Assembly: GCA_030063045.1 (NCBI GenBank) | Contig: JAQSEB010000181.1 | Span: 558,001 to 622,000, forward strand | DNA length: 64,000 nucleotides | Reading direction: 5' to 3' | Source of the DNA: Pratylenchus scribneri | Lineage: Eukaryota; Nematoda; Chromadorea; Rhabditida; Pratylenchidae | In this document: one piece after another, positions 23,501 through 34,200 of the stretch | How the letters are laid out: every line of letters begins with the position of its first letter | How positions within the stretch are numbered: the stretch's first letter is position 1 | The notes under the pieces: model-generated | What the model was told of the DNA's origin: nothing | Seen by the model: the letters and a program-made list of their open reading frames with translations, nothing else | Databases searched by the model: none | Translations under genes and position numbers: made by a program

Positions 23501-24050
23501 TTTTTTGTAATAATTAATAATTTTTTTCCATTATTTCAGAAGTAAAGAAATTTGAATGCCGTTTTTCCGAGTGTAATAAAAAATTTGGCTCATATACGAG
23601 TCGTTGGGAGCACGAAAAAATACATAAACGTGAGGAAAAATTTCAATTAATTTCTTTTTTTCTGAAAAAATAATTAACAATTAAAATTTGAGAAAAATTA
23701 TTAATTTGTAAAAATTTAAAAAAATCATTGAAAATTTTTCCCCTATATTTTAGCCGATTTTATACAATTTAAATGCACATGGCCAGAATGCCAGGAAAAA
23801 TTTAACTATAGATCTAGTCTTATGCAACATTTGGAAGCACATAAAAGTGAGTTTAAATAAATTTAATTGTCTTTTTTAGACAAAATTAGATCTCGTTACC
23901 ATTTCCAATAAAATTTTAGATGGACCATTTGACTGCAAAAATTGTGGATCTAGCTTCACGCTGAAAAAAAATTTGAAAACTCATTTGAAGTATTCATGTG
24001 TCGGTACTTATGCTGCTATTGCCGACGAAAAAAGGAAGAAAAAAGTTTGA
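20596..24050 (+). CDS. secreted-type protein with five C2H2 zinc fingers
   Basis: Six exons: 20596-20926, 22425-22514, 22645-22737, 23540-23629, 23754-23846 and 23920-24050. All five introns are phase 1, and the product is 275 residues. The chain starts with a signal peptide (KIFFYILLICSKIIEIICA), then a polar linker with DKGKRKLDEYLEQN, which is shared with the minus-strand paralogue. Each later exon codes one finger: KFECRFAECDKKF..H...H; YKCNWPGC..H...H; KFECRFSECNKKF..H...H; FKCTWPEC..H...H; and FDCKNCGSSF..H....C. The end is lysine-rich. Fingers 1-2 and 3-4 are duplicate pairs. The signal peptide plus NLS and fingers suggests a secreted nuclear factor, possibly an effector; this is not shown by the sequence alone. 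Confidence 0.75.
21495..21930. repeat. CCGATATCCGATAT simple repeats in intron 1
   Basis: Two patches (21500-21610 and 21785-21925) of irregular CCGATAT/CGATATCCGATA words, in the same direction, within intron 1 of the zinc-finger gene. They look like the diverged ends of an inserted element. Confidence 0.6.
22906..23260. mobile_element. foldback element in zinc-finger intron 3
   Basis: Inverted arms: ATTGGAAATCTGC, TTGGGTTAGCGAATTTTCG, CTTCTAGGCATCGTA, GGCATGGTCGATTTACTATA and GAAATTTCAATTTC on the left are mirrored on the right. The core has CCCTAACCCTAGCCCTT-like words, as in other foldbacks of this window. Confidence 0.75.
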
Positions 24051-24305
24051 ATCACCAGCAGAGGATGGCCAAAGAAGGGAAAGTATGATTATTTACAAAA
24101 AGATATTTTTTGAAGCTTTAAAAGAAAGAGTTTTCGGTCCTAAAAGCTCATTTCCATTGTTCCAACTGTCCCAATAAATATTTTTTTCTCTTATTCTATT
24201 TGTGTGTTGAAGATAGTGTTAGAGTCGAGAGGCCCAGTTTGTCCCATTTGAATCCCATCTCAATCCCAATAGAATCTATCCAAATCAAGCCATAAACGAC
24301 TGGTT

Positions 24306-24941
24306 ATCGAATTTTTAGGGTATTTTATGCATTTATAATCAAATTGTCCCATCTTTTTGTGGTCGAATTTTTAGAGTATTTTATGCATTTATAATCAAAT
24401 TGTCCCATCTTTTTGTGGTCGTATTTTTAGAGTATTTTATGCATTTATAATCAAATTGTCCCATCTTTTTGTGGTCGAATTTTTAGAGTATTTTATGCAT
24501 TTATAATCAAATTGTCCCATCTTTTTGTGGTCCATTTTTAGGGTTATTTTATGCATTTATAATCAAATTGTCCCATCTTTTTGTGGTCGAATTTTTAGGG
24601 TTATTTTATGCATTTATAATCAAATTGTCCCATCTTTTTGTGGTCGAATTTTTGGGGTATTTTATGCATTTATAATCAAATTGTCCCATCTTTTTGTGGT
24701 CGAATTTTTGGGGTATTTTATGCATTTATAATCAAATTGTCCCATCTTTTTATTGTCGAATTTTTAGGGTTATTTTATGCATTTATAATCAAATTGTCCC
24801 ATCTTTTTGTGGTCGAATTTTTGGGGTATTTTATGCATTTATAATCAAATTGTCCCATCTTTTTGTGGTCGAATTTTTGGGGTATTTTATGCATTTATAA
24901 TCAAATTGTCCCATCTTTTTATTGTCGAATTTTTAGGGTTA
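24306..24941. repeat. 56-57 bp tandem repeat, 11 copies
   Basis: The unit contains TATTTTATGCATTTATAATC, CAAATTGTCCCATC and TTTTTGTGGTCGAATTTTTA. Eleven near-identical copies lie in a row 250 bp after the zinc-finger gene. Units are contiguous with no unique spacers. The open frames here are made by the repeat and do not look like genes. Confidence 0.95.
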
Positions 24942-25725
24942 CTAGTTTTAACTTTTGCTTATAGTACTTTTCAAAGCAAGTAATTGAACTTGTATCTTGG
25001 AATTGGAACTTGTAATGGACATTTCTATTTAAACAAATATCTTTATTTAAATTTAAATTAAAAAGCAGACAGTGACGGATTTGAACTACAACGCAGTTGA
25101 CAACCAATTAGAATTCGACGAAGTTTTCGGCACAACATCATTCGGCTCGACATCATCGCCCGGATTCTCCTCTGCCGGATCCGCGATAGACAGTTCACTG
25201 TTGGTTTTTTTTATATCATTCACAGATAACAATGCCCATTTTTAATGGCATATGGACTAATAAAAAGGGAATATTGAATATTCTAGAAGAATGAAACGAA
25301 TAAATTTTTTGAATATGTACCTATGATATATGAATAAACATTGAAATTTTTTAAATTGATGAAAACTATGAATTTTTATCTAAAATTTCCTCTAAATAGG
25401 ACAACGATTCGGGACATTGGTACACTTCTACGATAAGCCAGCATTAATTTTGGCCCGAATTAATTTGCCTGCGTCAATACCAAAAGATCACGGGACAAAA
25501 TTTCTCCCAATAAAATGGCCAATTAAGCGGAGTATGGCCGGCAACTGAGCCAACAATTCAATTATTTTCAATATATTTTCTGTTCTAAATTGTCAACTGT
25601 GTACTCAATTGTGATCATAGTAAAAATTTTTTAGGACAATTTGGGAAATTTGAAATAATATTTATAAAACGGATTTTTTCTTACAATTTTCATTCATTTT
25701 TTGAAGTGAAGCCATCCTGGCGGCA
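24942..25725 (+). other. intergenic with a possible lone exon at 25400-25548
   Basis: After a TAAATAG acceptor at 25398-25399, a 49-residue open stretch with gene-like composition (QRFGTLVHFYDKPALILARI...) ends at TGA 25546-25548. A second gene-like stretch (DEVFGTTSFGSTSSPGFSSA) is near 25115-25185. They could be the last exons of an unrecognised gene, but no model joins them. Confidence 0.25.
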
Positions 25726-26129
25726 ATGAACCGACTATCCGATTTTCAGGCAATATCATGGCTCCTATTTTGTGCCATAATTGCAATCAAATCCTATATT
25801 TCCAATGCACAGAGTGAGTATTAATTAAAGAATTTTTAAAAATTTAAATAAAATATCTTCATGTTCTAACTTTAAAATGTGAATAAAAATTGTATTAATT
25901 AAGGCAATTAAGGCAGAAAATTAGCATTCCCTCTCCATACCTATAGCGGATGATAGATCCACAACAATTGAGTAATAAATACAACAATTGAGTAATGAAT
26001 ACAACAATTGAGTAATGAATACTGATACTGAATATAAGAAATATATTCAAATTAAATAAAAGTTTAATTTATATTTATTAATAGAAATATTTTTACTTAA
26101 AAATCTTTTTACCTAGAGAGTAGTTTTAG

Positions 26130-26405
26130 TCTTCTATTAAATCAGAAACCGGTTTAGACTCTACAATATAAATTTTATAGATCTCATCGAGACGCATTAA
26201 ATGGCATATAAAGTGTAAGGTTTTGGCTCAAAATTAAAATTTTAAAAAAAAAAAATCAAAATATGGTTTAAACGGTTTAAACTCGCTCAGTTTCAATTTA
26301 AACTAAGAAATGTGTATGTCAAAATAAGTGTGAGTTCTACAAATTTTATAATTTTTTAGGGTCTAAAATCTAAAACCAGTTTCGGATTTATTATAAGGCA
26401 AAAAC
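26130..26405. mobile_element. foldback element, ACCGGTTT family
   Basis: Arms with AAATCAGAAACCGGTTTAGA, TTTATAGATCTCATCGAGA and GGTTTAAACGG, mirrored at the right end by AAAACCAGTTTCGGATTTATT. It lies in intron 1 of the GH28 gene and belongs to the family at 12912-13375. Confidence 0.6.
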
Positions 26406-27874
26406 TATTTTTTAGAAAAAGTATTTAGGTAAAAAATAGTATCCATTTTTAGCACTTACGCCAGCATGTGGACAAACTAATGTGCGAACACAATTCGGTG
26501 GACAAGGCGATGTGCCACAAATGCCGTGTGTTCCAACACTGGCATATGATCAGTCGAGCATTTGGCTGGTGTGGAATAAGCCGGACAATTATGCCTCCCA
26601 ACAAATTGTGGATTACAATGTTTATATGGACGGAAAATTGTTGGGTAATGCTTCCAGCAATGCGGCAAAATACTCACCGGCCGCCCCATATTTTGCCGCC
26701 TTTTATGCGGAGGACAAGCAAAAAAATTTCCACACCAAAATCACACAACACAGTTTCAAAGTGACCGGCCTAAAGCCAAATACTGTTTATTCTTTCACAA
26801 TACGATCAGTCCAAGCGAATGGCAAAGTTTCGCTGAATAGTGCCAAAGTGGTTGCAAAAACGGCGCCGGTCTATGTTAAGGTAAGAGCGAGAAAATGTTT
26901 CGGTTAATTTTAGACTAATGAATTTTCTATTATTTTTTATAAATTAAGATTTTTGTTGCTTTTTAATGAATAATCTTTCCACTCCATGGAAAAATTTACT
27001 TCCTTTTATATCAAATAAGAAAACAAAGTCTAAGGTAAGGGTTTGGACTGGGAAGGCATGGGTTTAAATATAAAGGCTAGGGTTTAGGGTTAGATTTGTA
27101 TTTTTCTTCTTCGGCGAGATAGTATGTGATTTCATAAAACTTATGATGTTTAATTTTCCGCCATTCGTTAATTAGATGGTGGATAATCCAGTGAATAATG
27201 CGAATTTCTTGAATAAAGGAAAAAAGTAAATATAGTATGACAAAATAGTTAGAGTTGTATTAAATTTCGCCACCATTTCATAATATTTCTTCTATTAGAA
27301 CTCCATTGGCTTTTTAATACCCTTTTTAGCTTGGACTTCAAAAAGAAGGTGGAATTTAAATAGAAGATGGGCTTAAAATAGAATCGTCAATTAAGAAAAA
27401 TAGTCATGACTACTCTTTACCGTCTCTTTTACTCATTTTTTACCACACAGATTGTCGATGTATCAAAGCAGGGCGCAAAAGGCGATGGAAAGACGTTGAA
27501 CACCGCTGCAATCCAAAATGCCATCAATAGCTGCTCAAAGGGCTCCACTTCAGCATTCGGCTGTAAAGTGCTTATTCCAGCCGGTGGTGTTTATCTGACC
27601 GGTGCTCTATTCCTCCGCAGCAATATGACCCTGGAAATTGCCGAAGGCGCAACCCTCCGCGGCTCAACCAACGCCAGCGATTATCCCCTTTCAATGGGCT
27701 ATCAAATCTACAGTTATTTTACTAATCCAACCGATGACCGACGTCCACCATCATTGCTCAATCTTCTGAGTGACGTGAGCAAATAAACATACATTTAATG
27801 GCGCTAGTTAATTAAAGGATACTATTTTTTATATTAAATTAAAAGTCTTTTCATCAAAATATTTTTTTTGAATT

Positions 27875-28215
27875 CTATAAAATCAGAAACCGGTTTTAAT
27901 CCATATAATCCTTATATCATTTTGTAGATCTCATTGAGACTTATCCAATGGTTTATAAATTGTCAGATTTTGGCCCAAAATTAAATATTTTAAAACTAAA
28001 AAACGAAATATGGTTTAAACAGTTTAATACCCATAATTTTTAATCAAAACATGTCAAATTATATACCAATCGATGCGTTTTGATGAGATCTACAAAATGT
28101 ATAAGGTTTGTAGGTTCTAAAACCGGTTTCTGATTTATTATAAGTCGAAAACACCCACATTGACCCTATTGTGGAATGACCATATTGGCCCTGTCTTTTA
28201 TTTATTGTGGAATTG
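27875..28215. mobile_element. foldback element, ACCGGTTT family
   Basis: AAATCAGAAACCGGTTTTAA on the left is mirrored by AAAACCGGTTTCTGATTTAT on the right; the right flank also keeps the GTGGAATTGACCATG outer word of the family. In intron 3 of the GH28 gene. Confidence 0.7.
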
Positions 28216-28842
28216 ACCATGACGATATAGAACAGATATTAGATAAGTTCAAATTTCAAAAAAATTTCAGGAGCATAGAAATGGACCAAAGCCTTTGACT
28301 GATCACCAGGGTTACGATGAAAGACGAGGCATTTTTATGAATGTTCGAATCACGGGCAGGGGAACATTAGACGGGAATGGCTGGCTGCGAAGTTCCAGCG
28401 ATTTGGAAGACGAAGTTGGGAACAAAGTGCCCAAATACGACGCTGGAAGCAGCAGTACATGGAATACCCTCGGTGTGCTGGCCAAAAATCAAATGGAGGC
28501 GGCCCAGTCAGAAGTGGGTGGCACCCTGAATAGCAGCCAGAATGCCAACTTCTACAGCAATCGCCGCTCCAGTTTGGCCACATTTCGTGGCGTTCGCAAC
28601 ATTTATGTGGTAGATTTTCTTCTTTTAGTCTAAGTCATACTTTTTAGATATTTTCACTTAGTCTAGGTTTTATTCTTCCTTTAGATCTTTGTCAAGTTAG
28701 ATCTTTTCTTAAGCTTAGATCTTTTTCTAAGTCTAGATCTTATTTTTAGTCTATCCCAAATAGCTCACCATATTCTCACTTTCCAGGAACATCACTCCAT
28801 GGAATGCTGGATTAGTCAAAAAGAGTTCACCCACCTTTTTGC

Positions 28843-29243
28843 CATATCTTGCCATCTTGGTAAGATAATGCCGATTTTTAACAAGAAAAAGCAAAGGGGG
28901 GACCAAGGGCATTTTTGCTGAAAATTTTTATATGGCCAATATATAGCTCAATCGACGCAGTTCGATGAGAGGAATTGAATGGTATCACTTTTATAGGGTA
29001 TATTTAATTACTGGCAAGTTAGAGGTCTAAATCCCTTACCAAGACAAATATTTCTTTTGGTCATAACTTGCTTTTATTAAAATATTACCTTATAAAAGTG
29101 GTACCATTCAATTCCTCTCATCGAACTGCGTCGATTGAGCTATATATTGGCCATATAAAAATTTTCAGCAAAAATGCCCTTGGTCCCCCCTTTGCTTTTT
29201 CTTGGTAAAAGTCGGCAGTATTTTACCAAGGTGGTAAGATATC
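28843..29243. mobile_element. long foldback element where the GH28 catalytic exon should be
   Basis: Arms of about 150 bp mirror each other: CAAAGGGGGGACCAAGGGCA, TTTTTGCTGAAAATTTTTAT and CAATCGACGCAGTTCGATGA on the left, and their complements on the right. Outer ends are ATATCTTGCCATCTTGG and its mirror. Diverged pieces of the same family seem to lie at 21950-22000 and 22805-22860. Confidence 0.8.
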
Positions 29244-30228
29244 AAAAAATTAACATCAATTTTGAATTCTACGGCCCGATTACCTTTAAAAATGAATTTT
29301 TAGGCAAAAAAAAATTTAAAAAATTTAGGGACCCAGATTCTTTAGGATTGCCACAGAATCATAAAATTTTCGCCTATGACACGAAAATTGAAATTGTAGA
29401 AATTTTATCACATTGCTGAAAATTTTGAAAATTGCTATTCATCTATTAATCACATTCACAAATTTTGAATATTAACTTTTTATTTAATTTCACCAAATTT
29501 TGAATATTATTTTACGCAATTAATATTTTTAAAATATCAAATATGAAATTTTTTTTGCAAATTTTCCGAAATTCATTATTTGTATCCGAAAATTTTAATC
29601 ATATACTACCTATCCGACTTTTTCGTGTATCCTCAGCAATTCTGAAATGCACAAAACATATTTAAAATTAAAATATTTTTGTTAAATATGAAATAATTAA
29701 CATGACCGACATTATTATCCAACGCTATTATCCATTCTAAAATCTCAGGACAATATTGCTTTCCTAACGGATTGTGGTCTGCGCATTAAAAGTACACCGC
29801 CCACTGGGGGAGGAGTTCGTCGCCTGGTATTCCGTGACACGGCTATGCGTGAAGTAGGCACCCGGAATGCCGTCTCCGCTGGCGGTCGAAATTTTACCAA
29901 TGCCGGCCAACTTGGCAGTCCTGTGGTGTTAACTCTGGCCTATTCGGCCGGCAGCAATGAATTTAAGAATGCCGCCAAATCGGCAGTATTCAAGGTAAAT
30001 TAATATTATTAGGGCACGGATTTATATTGATATAACTTTCTGAAATATAGGCATAAAATAATGACATAAAAAAGTAGTAAAATATTTAAATAAATAGCAA
30101 AATATAGTCAAAATATTGATGAAAATTTTAAAAAAACGATATATTAAAAAATTTGAATAAATGTTTTTTCATTAAGCTCAATCAAAAATTATAAATATTT
30201 GATGTTTTTTTAAATAAATTATAAAATT

Positions 30229-30594
30229 TGTCGTGGCCGATGTTCATTCAAAGATTGTTTGATGATTGACATTTTACATTTTTGATTTTTACGTTTAAAT
30301 TTCCATTTATTAGTTTGTCCTTTCCATTCACATTTATTTCCATCCCAATTCCCAAATTTTGCTTTGTCATTGGCCAAAACCAACGCATTTTGTGCTCGTT
30401 TTTGGCCCCCAAAAGCTTTGTCATTGTAGTTTTATTTAATGTTTGGCTTGTTCCCCCATTATTACCATTCCCACTGATCATTCACAAAAAGTAAAGAATT
30501 CATTCACAAATAAATTGCTTGGATAAAATATAATTTTATTGGACTCAGTAAAAAGAGTAATTTTGGTAATTGTTGGATCAATTGGGATTCAACA
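30229..30594 (+). repeat. left LTR of the Bel/Pao element
   Basis: Begins TGTCGTGGCCGATG and ends GATTCAACA. AAATAAATTGC (30508-30518) and a TATAATTT patch could serve as the polyadenylation signal and promoter. Confidence 0.95.
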
Positions 30595-30703
30595 AAGTGG
30601 TGCCACGACCAATTTGGAAAATCTTCGAGCCATTGGGGCAATAATCTGGTTTGCCATTGGGGCAAAAAACTTTGGTTTTGGTCGTAAATTAAAATAATTT
30701 TGA

Positions 30704-31288
30704 ATTCCCCTGCCTAAGGCAAAACTGTCTTCCTCAATCTTCAATCGAGTGGAACGTGTCTCATCAAGGAGGCCTCGAATCGAACGATCACCCGACAACA
30801 GAAGGCGACACGATCGACCGGCCCATCGACGATCAGCACCGGCCCAAATTTTGATTGAAAGGAGTCGGAGAATTGCAAATCAGCGGCCAAATAACAACAG
30901 AGACCGACGCCAATCTCCGCCAATTCAACAACAAGCACCGGCGCCTCAAATTCAGCCAGTCGTAATCCAAGTGCCTGTCCCCCAAATTCCGGCGCATCAA
31001 CCTTTTTGGCCTAGACCCCAATTTCAACCAAGGGTCTTTTGGAACGCAAATTTTCAAAGACAACCCCAGGCTATCTATCGACCTCATCATCAGCAACAAA
31101 GTCGGCAGCAGCGCCCAAATCAACGTCCCCATCATTTTGATCGGCAACAACCCAGCAACAACCAGCAACATCGACGTAATCGGCCATTTGTGAGACGAGG
31201 CTATGGCGGACGTCCTGCAAATCACCGTCAAAATGCTGCGCGACCGGCTCAATACAATCGTAATGGAAACGAACGAAATAGACTTTAA
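30704..31288 (+). other. Arg/Gln/Pro-rich open frame without ATG
   Basis: An open frame of about 194 codons lies in the leader between the left LTR and the polyprotein and overlaps the polyprotein start by 86 bp in another frame (+1 relative to this one). It has no ATG at all. It codes a basic, disordered-looking chain rich in Arg, Gln, Pro and Asn, such as RRPRIERSPDNRRRHDRPAH. It could be translated from a non-AUG codon or after splicing, or it may be chance. I do not know a Bel/Pao protein like it. Confidence 0.35.
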
Positions 31289-34200
31289 AATCGGTGAGAA
31301 CGATATGGATGGGGCAAATAAATTAAGAGAAAAATGCATTGAACAAATGGGAAAATTAAAAAATGCTATAAAGGATTTGGATGAGGAAAACAGAAATTAT
31401 GGAAATTTTTTGGAAACTTTAGGCCAGGAAAGAAAAGAATTGGAATTGGCGACTTATAAGGGATTGGCAACTGGTGTTTCTGGATTTTTGACAATTATGA
31501 ATACTGCCAGAGGCGTTATTGATGTTTTGGAGAAAAATAAAAGATTTTTCGATAAGATGTTGCCATCGGCCTCAAATGAAATTTTGGACATTAGCCGAAT
31601 GGCAATTCGCGAAAATATTAATGTAAAATTGCCAGAAATTAAATTGCCAGAATTTTCGGGTGAATTGAAAAATTGGAATTCGTTTTTTGAGGAATTCACT
31701 GCTGCCGTGGATGACCAAGATATCCCGGACAAGCGAAAAATGCAGTACCTGAAAAGTGCCCTAAAGGGCGAGCCATTGGAAATTGTAGAAAGCTATCCGC
31801 TAGAGGCAAAAAACTATAAAACCGTTTTGAAAATTTTGAAAAAACAATTTGGTGATACTCAAAACATTAAAAACAGCCTACACAGCGGTTTAAGAAAATT
31901 GAAAAAGGCAAACAATTTTATGCCCGAAATAAAGAAAACGCACAGAGAAGTGCGAGCAATTTTGAATCAATTAGAAAACGTGGGGGAAAACATTGAAAAC
32001 GCCCAGTTAATTTTCGAAGTGGAATCAAAATACCCCCAAAACATATTAAGAAAAATTTATGAAAAGAAGAAAAGCAGCCCAAATTTGGGCATTAAAGCCA
32101 TGATGGATTTTTTGGATGAATACCTAAAGCTAGAGGAAGACATTTATAGAATTCACAGGGAATTTGATTTTGGAAATGAAAAATATGAAAAGAAATATGG
32201 CAAATATGAAAAATATGACAAATACAATGGATTCAAAAAGGGACAATGGAAAGGCCCAAATAAGTATGAAAATAAAACAATAGCAAATATGCAAAAAAGA
32301 AATTGTAAATTTTGTGGCGACGAACATTGGGAGGATAAATGCCCCAAATTTAAAACAAATGACGAAAGATTGGCCAAAGCAAAAGAACTAAAAATTTGTT
32401 TGAAATGTTTGGGAAAAGGCCACATTTCAAAAGAATGCAAAAAGAATGTTAAATGTTTTACATGCAAAAAAGATGGCCATAATTCAGCTTTTTGCCGCCA
32501 AAAAGCCAAAAAAGCGGCTGATGAAAAGAAAAACTATAAAGAGCACAATAAAATAAAGAATGAAAAAATGTGCATGGCCACAGAAATTGATGAGGAAAAT
32601 GAGAATAAAAGTCTGGAAAAAGTCCTAATGAACAATTTAATTGGAAAAAAGAAAAAAGAAAAAGACATTACATTAATGCAGGTTGCCTTGGCCCCCGTCC
32701 GCAATCCATATGCACTGGGCCAAAAATCGGAAGCGGCAATCTTTTTGGATTCCGGATGTGAAATCAGCCTCATATTAAATGTGCTTGCAAAGAAATTGGA
32801 TTTGCATATAATTGGAGAAAAACAATTCCGTGGAAGCGGATTATTCAATAAAACAATTATAATAAATTCTCCAATTTACATTTTTCAAATTTTGTCCCAA
32901 AATAATGAGGCGATAAATATTGTTGCAAGAGGTGTTGAAAAAAGGCAAATGGTTGAAAGATTGAAAATGGCTGACCCAAAAACATTCAAACATTTCTTAA
33001 AGGATGATATAACCAATGAAGAAAATATTTTGGAGGTTATGCCTGAAATTTTGATTGGATCGGACTTTTATTCGGAAATTGTTGGGTTGCCTAAAACAAA
33101 ATCTGGATTTTCAATTTTGGAAACTAAAATTGGCAAAATTTTAACTGGAAAAAGCCACATTTGGAAAACAGAAACTGAACCTATTATTTGTCAAATGATT
33201 GAACAAGAAAAATTTTGGGAAATTGAAGAATGTGGAATAAATGAAATTAAGAAAAATGAAAACGATATTTTTGCTCACAAACATTTTTTGAATACAGTCC
33301 AAAGGGACAATGAAGGCCGATATGTGATTAAATGGCCAATAAGGGAAAAACCCTCGCAATTATCAAACAATTTCTGGATTTGCCTTAAAAGGCTCCAAGG
33401 CGTTTGGAATAAATTAAATAAAAATGGGCTTTTGGAGAAATATTGCGCCCCATTCAATGAACAAATTGAAAAGGGAATTATTGAAAAATGCAAAGATAAT
33501 TCGGGAATTACTGTTTATATCCCCCATCATTGCGTAATAAACGAGGAAAAAGGAAAAATTCGCCCAGTTTTTGACTTCAGTTGTAAAACGCCTGAAGGGA
33601 TAAGTGTAAATGACTTTATATTAAGGGGCAGAGTAATGTTGGCGGATATTTGTGGAATGATTCTCCGTTTTCGAAATTTCCCAATTGCCATTTTTTGCGA
33701 TGTAAAAAGTGCCTTCCATCAAATAAAAGTAAAAGAGAATCAAAGGAATTTGGCACGATTTTTGTGGTTCAAAAACCCAAAAAAGCCCCCTGCCTTGGAT
33801 AATATTGAAGAAATGAGATTCACATGCATGCCCTTCGGCATCATAGCTGCTCCTTCATTGCTTGGCGAAGTGACGGATTATCATTTAGCAAATTATGGCA
33901 CTGAATTTGCCGAAAAGTTGAGAAAAGGAATTTATGCCGACAATCCAGGATTCGGTGCATCAAACACAATGGAAGCAATAGAAAAATGCCATGAAATTAT
34001 AAAAATATTTGGAGATGCAAAAATGAAATTGCATGAATTTGTTAGTAATGATAAATTAGTAATGGAAAAATTTGGCGATAAAGAAAGTAAAAATCCAATA
34101 AAAATTCTTGGAATTGGCTGGGATGTGGAAAAAGATGCCATAATTATTGAAATAAAAGAAATAAAGAATGAAATCAAATGGACAAAAAGAAAAGTGGCAA

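Larger units (their letters stand above)
25726..29994 (+). pseudogene. FN3 + GH28 exo-polygalacturonase gene, catalytic part missing
   Basis: Five exons join in phase: 25726-25813, 26465-26880, 27451-27774, 28271-28609 and 29749-29994. Exon 1 encodes a signal peptide ending near ISNAQ. Exon 2 encodes a fibronectin type III domain (CVPTLAYDQSSIWLVWNKP ... LKPNTVYSFTIRSV). Exon 3 starts the GH28 beta-helix (VDVSKQGAKGDGKTLNTAAI). Exon 4 has ITGRGTLDGNGW. Exon 5 has the substrate-binding LRIKSTPPTGGG. This FN3-GH28 order is that of bacterial exo-poly-galacturonosidases, which release sugars from pectin. The NxD, DD and GHG catalytic motifs, expected between exons 4 and 5, are absent; that 1.1 kb interval instead holds a foldback element. 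The end of the domain is also missing: after exon 5's donor a Bel/Pao element begins. Introns in a bacterial-type gene show it was domesticated before it decayed. Confidence 0.75.

Noticed and set aside
24525..24900. Three open frames coding IVPSFCGRIF-like repeats
   Set aside because: They are the tandem repeat read through in different frames and have no start context or splice structure.
24306..24941. Regular 56-57 bp repeats resembling a CRISPR array
   Set aside because: The units are contiguous with no unique spacers and the genome is eukaryotic; it is a minisatellite.
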